Part shown: positions 47,510 through 58,880 of the stretch, in pieces
Numbering within the stretch: the stretch's first letter is position 1
Layout: every line of letters starts with the position of its first letter
NCBI GenBank assembly: GCA_963576735.1
Contig: OY755181.1
Coordinates: forward strand, 5,208,001-5,272,000
Reading direction: 5' to 3'
Source: Bedellia somnulentella
Taxonomy: Eukaryota; Arthropoda; Insecta; Lepidoptera; Bedelliidae
Length of the DNA: 64,000 nucleotides
Program-made: the position numbers and the translations under genes
The notes under the pieces: model-generated
Told to the model about the DNA's origin: nothing
The model's database searches: none
The model's input: the letters and a program-made list of their open reading frames with translations, nothing else

Positions 47510-50458
47510 CAAATAACACAGGCCCCTCCAAAAAATTACTTTACCAAGAAGTCAAATAATATCTCCCCCAATACGGCTGGTCTCCGTGGGGGTAGTAGAC
47601 CGCAACCCTCCATAGAAAATGCTAAGACAGCTCAATTAAATCAGAAAAATACTTTAATATATATAGGCACGTTAAACGTTAGGTCACTTATAACCACATC
47701 TAGACAAATTGAACTACGACATGCATTACAAAACTTGAATTGGCATGTACTAGGCCTTTCAGAAACAAAAATCAAAGGAAATGAAATTTTAGAAAATGAA
47801 AATGACATTTTTATGCATTATGGCTGCATTCAAAACAGAAACGGAATTGGATTCCTAGTAAAAAAGGAATTAAAACATAACATATTAGAATTTAAACCGA
47901 TTTCAGACAGAGTAGCAAAATTATCCATTAAAATAGAAGAAAGAACATTTAATATTATTCAGACATATGCACCAACAGAAAAAGCGCCAAAAGCAGATAT
48001 AGACACATTCTATCAAGATTTACTGACATCCCTCAACGGCACTAACAAAGATACTTTTGTCATTGGGGACTTCAATGCTCAAATTGGTGTGCCAACTAGC
48101 GAAGAAAGCTACGTTATGGGTCCATGGGGATATGGCAAAAGGAGTCCTAGAGGAAATATGCTAATAGATTTCTGCTTTGAAAATCAGTTATACATAGCAA
48201 ATACACATTTTAAAAAGAAACAGAAAAATAAATGGACTTGGAAACATCCAAATGGGATAACAAAAAACGAAATAGACTATTTTCTTACAAAAAATAAAAA
48301 TATAATCACAAACATTGACATCATATCGACGATATATCCAACTGATCACCGACTTGTACGAGCAACTATAAATATGGAACACAAAAGAATACCATCACGG
48401 AAGAGCCTTCGAAATCCAATCAAATCAGGCTTCATTTCAGAAGAAAAACAAATTATAAGTAATTGTTTTTCAAAAGAAGTACAAGATTTTGAAGTGACAA
48501 ATCTAGAATATACCTACAATGAATTAATAACAAACATTAAAAAATGCACCGCCATTATACCAAATACAAAAGAAAAAAGAGCTTCAATCATTGACGACAG
48601 AACCAAAATCCTAATATCAGAGAGAGAAACATTAAAAAATAAAAAACAAAAGACACAGGCTGAGAAGAAAAGACTGAGTTATTTATATAAGAAAATTAAG
48701 AAAAGAATACAAAATAATTACAAAATTAGTAGACTTACAGTAATAGAAAAAGAGCTAGAAGAAAAGGCATCTGTAAAATGTGCATTGAAAAAGTTGGACA
48801 CAAACAAAACTTGGATCTCAACACTTAAGGATAACGCCAACATAACACAAACCAACAGAAAAAACATACTAGAAATAGCAACTGCGTTCTATGCTACACT
48901 CTATAATTCAGAAGAACAAACTATAAGTACAGTAAATTCATTCGCAACCGCAGAAGAAGAAGAGCAGATTCCTAAATTCATACAAAGTGAAGTTAAATAT
49001 GCTATAGAGCGACTCAAGACAGCGAAAAGCCCGGGCGAAGACAATATATCCAATGATGCCCTTAAAGCCATTGTAAAGCCACTTAGCCCTGTTCTGACTA
49101 AAATTTTCAACAAAATTATAAATAGCGAAAAAATACCGACAGACTGGGAAACAGCAGTGATAACCCTACTATATAAAAAGGGTGCTCCAGTAGATATGGG
49201 AAACTATCGACCGATTAGTCTTCTACAGAGCTTATACAAAGTATTTACTGCTGTGCTCTTGAAAAGATTACTCAAACCGTTAGATACTGTTCAACCGAGA
49301 GAACAAGCAGGATTTAGAGCCGGATTCTCGACTACAGACCATATATTTACACTCACTCAAATAATAGAGAGATACAATGAATATCACTTGAAACTCTACA
49401 TCGCTTTTGTCGATTACTCTAAGGCGTTTGATTCAATTTCCCATGGCTCTGTGTGGCTTGCTCTAGAAGAACAGGGTATACAGGAAAAGTACATAAATAT
49501 ATTAAAACAAGTGTACTCTAGAAGTAAGTCGCTTATAAAGCTGGAAAGCAAAGGAGAGCCATTCGACGTTAAAAGAGGAGTCCGACAAGGTGACCCGATA
49601 TCTCCAAACCTATTCAATGCAGTCCTTCAGCATATTTTTCGACAGCTTGATTGGCAGAACATGGGGATAAAGATAGATGGGGAATACCTGAGCCACCTAA
49701 GATTCGCCGATGACATTGTCCTGGTAAGCGAAAGCCACTCCGAACTAATGTACATGCTGAATACACTAAACAGTGAAAGCATGAAATGCGGCCTTACTAT
49801 GAACTCAGATAAAACCTGTCTCATGACGAATGGAGAGAAGGTACAAATAACTATCCAATCAAAAAAAATAGCATATGTCGACAATTATATATATTTGGGA
49901 CAATGTATCTGCTTTCGCGATCCGACAGGAGGCGAGGTAGAACGCAGGGTTAAACTCGCCTGGAAAAAGTACTGGTCATTGAAGGAGGTATTTAAATCAA
50001 AGATACCTATCCGCCTAAAGAGGAAAGCATTTGAGACCATAGTAACACCTACCTTGCTCTATGGATGTCAGACCTGGGCCCTCACAAAGGATATTCTTAA
50101 TAAAATAAAAGTATTTCAGCGAGCGGCTGAAAGAAGCATGCTAGGCTTTAAACTTAAAGACAAGAAACGAAATGTGGATATACGGAAAATAACAAAGATA
50201 AAGGACGTCGCAGAACTAGCTTGCAAATTAAAGTGGAGATGGGCCGGTCATATCGCGCGTACCAGAGATGGAAGATGGAGTGAAAATATTATACATTGGT
50301 TCCCGAGAGACAAGAAGCGTCCGCGCGGCAGACCGCGCATGCGCTGGAGTGATGACATCGTCGCTCTGGCCGGACACACCTGGACCAGACTCGCACAAGA
50401 CAGACCTACTTGGCAAACTATGGAGGAGGCCTTCGCCCGACAGTGGGCTTTCGATTGA
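47510..50458 (+). CDS. LINE ORF2 endonuclease-reverse transcriptase
   Basis: The open frame runs from the codon after the ORF1 TAG to 50458; the first ATG is 47735, which is too late because the endonuclease begins at IGTLNVRSL upstream of it. Endonuclease motifs: LGLSETKIKG, VIGDFNAQIG, EIDYFLTKN, YPTDHRLV. Reverse transcriptase motifs: FVDYSKAFDSISH, RGVRQGDPISPNLFN, FADD (49703-49714). The C-terminus has WRWAGHIART and RPRGRPRMRWSDDI. No stop in 2.9 kb, so this copy was recently active; translation must start by readthrough of the TAG, reinitiation or a non-AUG codon. Confidence 0.9.
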   Translation, partial: QITQAPPKNYFTKKSNNISPNTAGLRGGSRPQPSIENAKTAQLNQKNTLIYIGTLNVRSLITTSRQIELRHALQNLNWHVLGLSETKIKGNEILENENDIFMHYGCIQNRNGIGFLVKKELKHNILEFKPISDRVAKLSIKIEERTFNIIQTYAPTEKAPKADIDTFYQDLLTSLNGTNKDTFVIGDFNAQIGVPTSEESYVMGPWGYGKRSPRGNMLIDFCFENQLYIANTHFKKKQKNKWTWKHPNGITKNEIDYFLTKNKNIITNIDIISTIYPTDHRLVRATINMEHKRIPSRKSLRNPIKSGFISEEKQIISNCFSKEVQDFEVTNLEYTYNELITNIKKCTAIIPNTKEKRASIIDDRTKILISERETLKNKKQKTQAEKKRLSYLYKKIKKRIQNNYKISRLTVIEKELEEKASVKCALKKLDTNKTWISTLKDNANITQTNRKNILEIATAFYATLYNSEEQTISTVNSFATAEEEEQIPKFIQSEVKYAIERLKTAKSPGEDNISNDALKAIVKPLSPVLTKIFNKIINSEKIPTDWETAVITLLYKKGAPVDMGNYRPISLLQSLYKVFTAVLLKRLLKPLDTVQPREQAGFRAGFSTTDHIFTLTQIIERYNEYHLKLYIAFVDYSKAFDSISHGSVWLALEEQGIQEKYINILKQVYSRSKSLIKLESKGEPFDVKRGVRQGDPISPNLFNAVLQHIFRQLDWQNMGIKIDGEYLSHLRFADDIVLVSESHSELMYMLNTLNSESMKCGLTMNSDKTCLMTNGEKVQITIQSKKIAYVDNYIYLGQCICFRDPTGGEVERRVKLAWKKYWSLKEVFKSKIPIRLKRKAFETIVTPTLLYGCQTWALTKDILNKIKVFQRAAERSMLGFKLKDKKRNVDIRKITKIKDVAELACKLKWRWAGHIARTRDGRWSENIIHWFPRDKKRPRGRPRMRWSDDIVALAGHTWTRLAQDRPTWQTMEEAFARQWAFD

Positions 50459-50686
50459 CACGTAATCATGAAATTAATACCTATTCTGTTTTATGTGAAA
50501 GTTATGATTTTGTGGTTTATGTTTGAACTAGAGTTTCTCTTCGAGAGTTCTCGGACCGAGAATTCCCGGGAAATTTTGCCTTACTCGAGACGAGAAAAAA
50601 GTGGTCGAGAAGTCGAGAAATCGAGAAATTCAGTCTAAAATTCAAAAAACTTAATAACGCGCTTGCGCGTGCGACGCGGTGTGTGA

Positions 50687-50962
50687 GTGACCACCACAGA
50701 CACTACAAGCAATATTAAAACTGTTTTAACAAGAAGCTTGATTAAAAAAGAGTTTCAGTTATATGAATCAACTGGCAAAAGAACACCTAATCTGGAAAAC
50801 TTGTATAATGCTGTTATGTCAGCAAAACCTACATCGACAGAAAATGAACGGGTTTTCTCATTGTCTGGAAACTTTGTGACAAAAATACGAAACCGATTGT
50901 CAGATGATGCTATAAACGCTCTCGTATTTTTAAAGGCTTATTTCATTCATAACAAGACTTAG
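50687..50962 (+). pseudogene. hAT-2 transposase C-terminal remnant
   Basis: LYESTGKRTPNLENLYNAVM, then PTSTENERVFSLSGNFVTKI, RNRLSDDAINALVFLKAYF: the hAT dimerisation domain with the S-x-x-x-E-R-x-F-S core, kept without stops. The rest of the transposase is gone. Confidence 0.88.
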
Positions 50963-51003
50963 TGGGCTAGCTTTTGAAGCAGTTTCGCTTTAAATTGTGA
51001 TTG

Positions 51004-51373
51004 TCATTATTACTATAAACATAAACGTTCACGCCGAATATCCCCGAAGGGGTTGGCAGAGGTACTAATACTTCTGAACATCACGTGACTTTGTAACCTG
51101 GTGTTCAGAGTACCCACGTTTTGCATGGACAGTGTACTCACGTGATAGGGGGCAGGCCTATCGCCGTTTTGTACGAATACACTGTCACATGACTAAGTAC
51201 AACTCAGCCATGTGGGTTTCCTCACGATGATTTCCCTCACCGTTAACAACCATGATAAATTAACTACACATATGTCTTTAGAAAAGACAAATTGGTGTAG
51301 GCCCGACCCAGGATTTGAACACTAGTCGTTTGCACGATAATCGAGTGTTCTACCCACTGGGCTATCACGGCTA
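51004..51373 (-). repeat. SINE-A, complete copy (about 370 bp)
   Basis: On the minus strand the head GCCGTGATAGCCCAGTGGGT and the B-box region GTGTTCAAATCCTGGGTC are clear, then body, then the CCAACCCCTTCGGGGATATT tail and CGGCGTGAACG. The best-preserved tRNA head in the window. Inside hAT-2. Confidence 0.82.
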
Positions 51374-52390
51374 TCAACACAAGATTATTAATTATTTATT
51401 AGGTTCTATTGTTTACTTAAGTCTAGCAACTCAAGACTATCCATTCATAAGAAACATTGAATAGTTGATACAAAGACTAAACTAAGTTACCTTGCTCGTA
51501 ATTATTAAGCTAGGCTGATTGTTATTATTTTATGCCTGACTGAAAAACTGACGTTTTATTTTATGCTACATAATTGTAAAGTTTGTAGTTCATAAAGAGA
51601 CTAAAAGTTAGTTATTTAGTATGTAAGGTAGTAAGTTTTACTGTGGTGACATGATGACATTGTTTTTAGAGGATATTTTATTTGTTTTTTCCAAAGAAAA
51701 AGACTATTTATTTATTTGTTTGCTAACTACTAATTGTTTGTAGAAATAATGATTAAAAGATCTCACTTGAGCTTATTTCGCTTAATTAAAGATTTCTATA
51801 CTTAAAGTCAAATGAAACTAAAAATAAACGTTGTTGATTAATAAATATAATATTTTTTTAATTCATCTACAAAACCAAGTACAAAATTAGGAAAGTAACA
51901 ATACAACAATATTAACGAAATGTTTTTCTTTGGCACTCTACTTGATGTAGATAATGCATGATTGTTAACACAAAAAAAAAATACATTAAAAATTAAACAC
52001 TGAGAACACTAAAAAAATTAAATAAAAATTAGACAACAATGCATGAATAAGAAGATGAAAAAGAAAAAATCTGAAAAAAATACTCAAAAAAAATAAATAT
52101 GGAGCACTATAATAAATTGATAATGAGTGTTTCACGGCTGCCAAGCTATCATTAAATATATCTTAAAGAGATCGAACTGATTTTTTTGAGGAACACATGC
52201 GATAAATAGGGGAGTGAGTTCCTAGATTGGTCCTTACTGACGGAAGACGAAATCTTGAAGCCTTGATGACATAGTCTTTTATCATACGAAGTTAGGGTAT
52301 GACACAGGCGATCATTGAAGCTTAACATGTTGTTGAATATTACATAAAAAGCGTAGTTTTATTGTTAAATCACACATTATTTTTAAAAAA
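51374..52390. other. Non-coding interior of hAT-2
   Basis: AT-rich, with no transposase pattern or other repeat recognised. Confidence 0.5.
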
Positions 52391-52913
52391 ATTCCATATT
52401 TCTCGACAACCCGGGAATTCCCGGGAAATAGTGGTCGAGAATTCTCGTGCTCCGGGAAATGAAAAAGGTCGAGAAATGAGAAACCCTAGTTTGAACTTAT
52501 TTTAAATTTATATAGGTACTTTACATTTTTAATTTTAATATTATTATTTTAAGTTTTACAGTTAAAACTATTAAAATTAATTTAATTCATACTATTTTAA
52601 ATTTAAATCTCAATCAAATTTTTATATATCAATTAATTTTAAACTGCATGGAATTTATACAACACTACAATTATCAATTCATATATACAATTTTAAATAT
52701 AAATCGCAATTAAACTGTATAATTCAATTAATTTAAACTGCATGGAACTATTGTATTTTTAGTCAGGTTTTCAATCGAAAATAAAATGGCTTTATTATTA
52801 TTATTATTATTCGGAATACCTTTAGTTCCTCGCCTCTCCCATGGCCGAAACAGAAAATTAAAATTTTAAATGGGAGAGGCGGTACTCCCCGACAAGAGCA
52901 CAGTCGGTCGGGG

Positions 52914-54085
52914 TCAGGGAGTCAGGCTCAAGAACCGACGGACGATCCGAGCCGTATCGAGAAGCACCGCTTTCTGCATCTGTGCTGGAACCGACACGCC
53001 ACAGAAATCCAACCGCCTCAAGTTGGTCGCGAGGCTGGTTGGAATTAACCCGTTCGCGGACAAAACAATTGGGATTATTTCTGTCAAAGTCACACCCCAC
53101 ATGTCGGTGATCTCGTGAGCCAGATCGAGATATTTCCGACGCTTCTCGGTGTCGGCTTTCACGAGACCCTCGTCATGTGACATCCACTAGAAATACCCTC
53201 GACTGCGACCGATCCCATACCACGATATCAGGCTTATTCGCTAGAATAGTCCTGTCCGTGATAACGGATCGGTCCCAATAGATTTTGGCACGGTCGTTTT
53301 CTAGGATTGGCTCCGGCAGATACTTGTAATACGGCAGCCTCTGTTGCAAGAGTCCGTATTTTAGAGCGAGCTCCTGATGCAGGATTTTGGCTGCTTGGTT
53401 GTGTCTGCGCAAGTACTCAGTGTTAGCAAGAGCCGAACAACCGGAAATAACATGCCTAAGTGACTCTCCGGGACGGCCACATGCTCGACAGATGTCTGTG
53501 GTACCGTCCTTTAGGATGTATTTCCGATAGTTCCGCGTCTTGATAACCTGGTCTTGTATTGCACAGACAAAACCTTCGGTTTCCCCAAAGAGGTCCCCGA
53601 AACGCAGCCAATGCAGGGAGGCTTTACGGTCCACGAAAGGTTCGTGAAGTACCTTGTAAAACCTCCCGTGCAGCTCCTTCTCTTTCCATACGGACTCCCG
53701 ATCAGAGGTGCTAAGTACCTCCGGGGTTCGCCAATCCTGTGAGGCCAACGATAAGGGAGTCAGTCCTTTATCACTAGCGACCACCTCTCCCCGAATACTA
53801 TCATCCGTCATCGTCAAAAAATAGTTTCTGAGGTTGCATACCTCGCGGTTGTGCATGGTTTTGGCACTCAAGAGGCCTCGACCACCACACTTCCGCGGGA
53901 TATACAATCTCATAACCGACGACCTCGGATGATGCATTCGATGAGAGGTCATCATCGTGCGGACTCGTCTGTCCAGAGCGTCGAGTTCGGTCTGAGTCCA
54001 TCTGAGCACGCCAAATGTGTACATCAGTACAGGCATGACCCAGGAGTTAATGGCTCGGATCTTATTAACGCCTGACAAGTAGCTA
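52914..54085 (-). pseudogene. Dong/R4 ORF, 3' half with a frameshift
   Basis: Continues the ORF after the piggyBac site: SGVNKIRAINSWVMPVLMYT, then a CCHC finger (CRACGRPGESLRHVISGC) and the restriction-like endonuclease motif KPDIVVWD with VFLVDVT. At about 53175-53180 the frame shifts right after VDVT, within the endonuclease catalytic region. The second part (DEGLVKADTEKRRKYLDLA onward) runs in another frame to 52914. Therefore inactive. Confidence 0.85.
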
Positions 54086-54089
54086 TTAA

Positions 54090-55413
54090 CCCTTAATTAG
54101 TCGCATGGGGTCAAGGCAGTTTCGCATTAAAAATTTAAGCACTTGCCTCTGTCCGAATTTCCCCACGCCCCCGCTAGCTTCATAACCCGCGTCGAAGTTT
54201 GTATTCCAGTAACGATCTAGTCACGGGAGTGGAAGAAAGCGTCGCTGCGCTCTTGAGCGGTGACCCCGTGCGAGTAATTACGTTACTTTTTTGAAAGAGG
54301 TGAGTTGTTTATTTTATGTACTTTTCTTGTGTATTGTTAATTCAATTTGTATTATTATATGTCCAGTGTGTAAATTTATTTTATAAATATGCTTTTTACA
54401 GCTTGATCAAATGAAATTAATAATAAATTGCGATTATTGTAAGAATTGTATCTTTTTTTCCAGAATTAGTCATGGATGGAAGAGAACGGCAAATTGCGCA
54501 ATGGTTGGCAGAAGCTTCTAATGAAGAACAAGTTGGAGGGTCAGATTCTGAGTCGGAGTTAGACGAGGTAACACAAAGGGATCACAATAGTGCTAGTGAA
54601 ATTGACCAATCGTCCGCACAATCAAGCGAATCGTCTGACAACAAAGAAGACGTCTCTGCAAGACAGTATGACAATTTCTATTTTACCAGACATAATGGGA
54701 GAAATGGGCCTAAACAAACATGGTCAAAGTCCCCACCGTCAAGCGCCGTAAGAACACGAGGCCATGATATAATTTTACACTTACCAGGTGTCAAGTCAAG
54801 TGTAATGCACTTGTTGTACATCGAGCAAATACCAACAAATCACTTACTCACGTGAGGCGTCTTTTTTTGCGGCATTATCTGTTGAACTTGTTTAAAATCA
54901 CCAGAAACGACGACTTGAAGTCAGTGCAACTCCTAAAATTGTAAAAAGACGGCTTTTGGAAGTGCATGAGTTGGAAAACCGCGCCCCACCAACAACTGCT
55001 AAACGTGGGCGTTGCAATAACTGCCCGCGGAAAAACGATAGAAAAGTACCAAACAAATGTACAAAATGCACAAAGTTTGTGTGCAATGATCACTCTCAAA
55101 TATACTGTCAACATTGTAATAACAGTAATTCGGAGAGTTCCTAAAATAATTCTAAATTTTAACTTTGATCTTAGTATAAGTACAAATCGATAATTTTTGA
55201 TAGTAATTTTGATGTAGCTTGTTTTTGTTTGACTAGATACTTAGTTCATGTTATTCTTTTTAAATATATTAGAATTAATAAAGCACTTTCATAATAATAT
55301 TTTTTTATTTACTTATATCTTTTATAAATAATATAAAATATTCCTACAATTTGGGGTCACCTGTGACCCCATGCGAGCAATTGTGTAATTTTCTTAGTGC
55401 GACTAATTAAGGG
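54090..55413. mobile_element. piggyBac-like element, internally deleted (1324 bp)
   Basis: TTAA on both sides (54086-54089, 55414-55417). Ends CCCTTAATTAGTCGCA and TGCGACTAATTAAGGG are perfect 16-bp inverted repeats, followed by ATGGGGTCA-type subterminal repeats. Different family from the one at 33837. It cut the Dong ORF, whose frame is continuous across one TTAA if the insert is disregarded. Confidence 0.93.
54472..55144 (+). pseudogene. piggyBac-like transposase, N- and C-terminal ends only
   Basis: 54472-54855 is the acidic N-terminus, then YFTRHNGRNGPKQTWSKSPP and HLPGVKSS, the start of the conserved domain. From about 54897 to 55144 comes the C-terminal tail with the cysteine-rich finger (CNNCPRK, CTKCTKFVC, YCQHC). 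The catalytic DDE core between them is deleted. Confidence 0.88.
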
Positions 55414-55417
55414 TTAA

Positions 55418-57836
55418 GCACACTTTTCAGGCGTTCATAAAACTCCTCGCAAACACCCTGTTTCACGTCTGCCACCTTCACACCGATGGTTTGTGACATG
55501 CCCAGATACCGGTATGTTTCAGCCTCGGAGAGTGCCCTCAAATGATTGGTGCCGACATCGACACCATCAGAGTGCACGACATGCCCCTTCTCAACATGGA
55601 TGACCGCACACTTATCGACCCCGAGCTCCATCTTGACGGAACCACTGAAATCGTTAGTGATCGTCAGTAGCTCCGCCAATCTGTCAGCCGTGGGGGCGTA
55701 AAGCTTCAGGTCATCCATGTAAAGGAGATGAGGCAAGCGTGGTCCGCCTCTCCGAAACTGAAAGCCCGTCCCCGAATTCTCCAAGAGTGTACTTAGAGGA
55801 TTCAGGGCCAAGCAAAACCAAACTGGACTCAGGCAATCGCCCTGGAAAATCCCTCGCCTTATATCAATTTGGTCATCCGCATCCGTCATCCGCTGACCGT
55901 CTAAACTCAGGATCGTCCTCCAGCACCCCATACATTGCCCGAGGAAGTGTCGAACTGCACTATCAATTTTGTACAGCTCGAGGACCCTCATGAGCCATGT
56001 ATGAGGTACCGAATCGAACGCCTTCCTGTAGTCTATCCAGCCAGCGGAGAAGTTCCGACGGTTGCGTTTGACCAGTTGGCCTACGACCGCGTCGATGAGG
56101 AGCAGCTCCTTGCTACCGCGACTACCGCCCCTACATCCGTTCTGAGCTCCAGAGATCACATTGTTATCAACAATGTGTTGAGTAATTTTGGAGCTCAGAA
56201 CGGATGTCAAGGTCTTGTAAATTGTACAAAGACAAGTAATGGGGCGGTATTGTGATGGATCCGCGGTAGCATCGCTCTTTGGAGCTAAATGAGTGACCCC
56301 AGTAGTTAAGAAGTTCGGGAGCGTCCCACTCTCGAGGGCGCTTTGGAACTGACGGGCGAGAGTAGCGTGACAGCGCGTGAACCCCTTCAACCAGTAATGG
56401 TGCAATCCGTCCGGCCCCGGACTTTTCCAGTTCGGAGCCTTACGGATCGCAGCCACCACATCCTCCTCGGATATGTTGACGGGGTTCATGGGCGCTATGG
56501 GCTCGCACGCTCCCTCGACCGCCTCGAACCATCGGCCCTCTTCGTGATCAACAGGCAGCGACCAAAGCCCACGCCAAAAGACTACTACATCGGCTTTTTC
56601 CGGTCGCTGACCTGTCGTAACCACGTCGGGACGCTCCAAAGTTCTGTAGAACTTCTTCTGGTCACTCATGAAGAGACGATTCTGTTGGTACCTCTTTACC
56701 CTTTCAGAATATCGCCTAATTCGCTTTCCCCAAGCAGCGATCTTCTGCTTCAGATCATCGATGCGCTCCACCAGTCTACAGGCAAACTCTGGTGAGTTGT
56801 CAAAGACATTCTCACCAGGGAATGCCTCCCTGACGAAGCGCACCACCCTCGGCCTATTGTTGCCTGATCTGAAGCTGGTCAGTTTGCCGATGAGGACCCT
56901 GGCCCTTGTGATACGGCTTTCAATCCGCCTCATCCAGGCTGGTCTAGTTCTAGTCCTGGGACTAGTACTGCCAGCCTGGCGGGAGCCACCAGCTCTTGTT
57001 GGCGGCATCCTGACGCCCACAATTTGACAAACTGTCATTGCGGCGCCAAAGAGAATTGAACCCGTATCCCAAAAGTCCATGCTGCTCTCTAAAAATGAGG
57101 GCAGCATGTTATTGACGGCCTCAACGACATCCCGAACCTTGATGCTGAGAGGAACTCGGGGCAGCCTTGGCCTCCTTTCGAGAGGCACTTGGCGATATTC
57201 CAGGATCGTCTCTTCGAGTGCGCTCCTCACCAAATCCAAATCCAGGGAGACTGTTCCCCAATCGCTTTCCGCACCACCCACATCCGGCAGGTTAGCAATT
57301 GGCTCCCTCCGTACTTCCCGTTCAAGGACTGGAGGGAGAACCTGCAAAGGTGGCTCTTCGTCTAGCGGGGGAACAGTCTCGCGTCGCAATTGTTCGAGTT
57401 CGGTAGTGCTAAAAAGTTCTGAGCGCTGTATGTACCGAACTCGATCCGCCAGGTTTTGTTCTGTGACGGTCAAATTGGGCTCCAGCCGCAGAAATTCGCG
57501 GTACATTGCTGCCCGATAACCCGTCCGTCCAGTTCTTGAACCCGAGGCCCTAATATAGGCCCGCATGGCATTCCTGTTCATTTCGACCGTCCATGCCATG
57601 CGGCGCCTTGTTCCACCAGCGGCGGGCACCGACTGCTGGGACTGAGTTGCCCCAGTCCCAACCGATGCCAAGCCATCTGGTGGCTGAGGTGGTCGCGCAG
57701 ACCGGCCAGGTGGTCGGGCCGGTCCGCGGCGGCTGGGGGACCACATGCTGCCACGTCCAGCCCCAGCTCCAGACGTGCCCCTTCGATCACCCAAGGGAAG
57801 CGGCCCTATACGCTCATCGTTTCTATTTCGTTCCAT
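55418..57836 (-). pseudogene. Dong/R4 ORF, 5' part with reverse transcriptase
   Basis: ATG at 57836, with an in-frame TGA 18 bases upstream. The N-terminus is Gly/Arg/Pro-rich, then a Myb-like segment (RRMAWTVEMNRNAMRAYIRA, LAERVR-like LADRVRYI). Reverse transcriptase motifs: KSPGPDGLHHYW, WIDYRKAFDSVPH, RRGIFQGDCLSPVWFCLALN and LLYMDDLKLYAP (catalytic Asp pair). The frame is open to the piggyBac insertion, where the element's TTAACCC ends it within six bases. The whole protein was about 1.2 thousand residues. Confidence 0.9.
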
Positions 57837-58260
57837 TTTACGATGAGCGAAGATTCACCCGGGGTTTCACTCACTTGCCCCGGGGAGACCGTTGTCACCC
57901 TATTCAGCGCTGGGACCAGTTTGTAGACACGGTCAACACCTACAAACTCAAGCGCAGACTATTTGCAAAGCCGGAATGGCAAACATATCATCCTGCCATT
58001 CCAACAATGGGCGGTGGGGTCGTCACATCCCTACGCCATTTTATTATTTATTATTATTATTATTATTATAATGACTATACAATATTTATACTTGATGCTT
58101 GTACAGTTACTGCACGATAGACCGCCGAAAAGAATAATTAACGTTTTGATATTTTATTCAGGTAACATCGATGTTTCGATGATATCGAAGTCAACCCATC
58201 GATTTTATAGTTAAATATCGATGTTTATTCAACATCGATGAATATCGAGCATCCTTAGTT

Positions 58261-58684
58261 TATTTGTTTTGATTTAGCGATATGCAATAATTTCCATTGC
58301 AGCATTGCTGATAATATAATAAGTTAACGTAATTAAATTAAGTTGAGACTAATATTTTTTAACTTAGGTTTTGCGAATTTTGTGAAAAGGCATACATCAA
58401 TATCAAATTGAATTAATCTAAGAGATCTCTCCTATGATAATCATTGGGTATTATTTAACTATTTGATTAGTCAAGCATCAATTATCATTTTAATCGTCAA
58501 TAAAGTTTTAATAATACAGCTGTCTGATCAATATAAACTAAAGGTATGTAAAAAAATTAAATAAGGGTTAAATTGAATTAAAAAAGAGGTAACTGAACAA
58601 TTCATTTTTTGCCTGAAAAAGAACTTTGGGTATGCCACGTTTGTTCTTAATACTTATTGCTTTTAGCACACTATACAATTTACA
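58261..58684. other. AT-rich intergenic DNA
   Basis: Nothing recognised. Confidence 0.4.
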
Positions 58685-58880
58685 CATATACATACAATCG
58701 CTACCAAGATAATAAAATGGGGTTAGCTAGAGCTGTTAAATTGTAAAGTATGTAAAATAAAAGATGGTTGGTAGTGAGTCACTAATCTACACAAAGTCAC
58801 TATGTTACATGGCACCTCTCATCTCACCTGCAGGAAGTATAGTGTAGTGCTATTTTAACTGCAACTACAGAGCATAGGAT
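58685..58880 (-). repeat. SINE-B, degenerate copy
   Basis: CATACAATCGCTACCAAGAT, GGTAGTGAGTCACTAATC and GTGTAGTGCTATTTTAAC in minus orientation. Confidence 0.6.

Larger units (their letters stand above)
50529..52488. mobile_element. hAT-2, non-autonomous hAT with 8-bp duplication (1960 bp)
   Basis: GTTTGAAC flanks both sides (50521-50528, 52489-52496), the 8-bp duplication of hAT elements. Ends are TAGAGTTTCTC and GAGAAACCCTA. Both subterminal regions are rich in GGGAATTCCCGGG and GTCGAGAA words. It sits in the 3' region of the LINE. Confidence 0.9.
46560..52811 (+). mobile_element. Two-ORF non-LTR LINE, interrupted by hAT-2
   Basis: A leader with GAGGGCG motifs, ORF1, ORF2, an AT-rich 3' region cut by hAT-2, AATAAA near 52780 and a TTA-repeat tail (52792-52811). 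The 5' end is estimated. Clade not assigned: the endonuclease is APE-type and ORF1 has coiled-coil and RRM-like parts. Confidence 0.8.
52812..58039 (-). mobile_element. Dong/R4-type LINE in a TTA repeat, split by piggyBac-like element
   Basis: The element is bounded by TTA repeats on both sides (52792-52811 and 58040-58070). Dong elements of the R4 clade insert into TAA/TTA microsatellites, and the ORF has the R4-type layout: Myb-like N-terminus, reverse transcriptase, CCHC finger and restriction-like endonuclease. The target repeat here is the tail of the two-ORF LINE. Confidence 0.85.
45911..58256. mobile_element. Outer hAT remnant, host of the nested stack
   Basis: Left (45911-46440) and right (58140-58256) pieces both carry repeated ACATCGATGTT words and loosely matching ends (AGGGATGATGGATG against AAGGATGCTCGATA inverted). 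The left piece holds a hAT transposase C-terminus on the minus strand. Everything between about 46.5 and 58.1 kb is later insertions. No 8-bp duplication could be confirmed. Confidence 0.6.
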
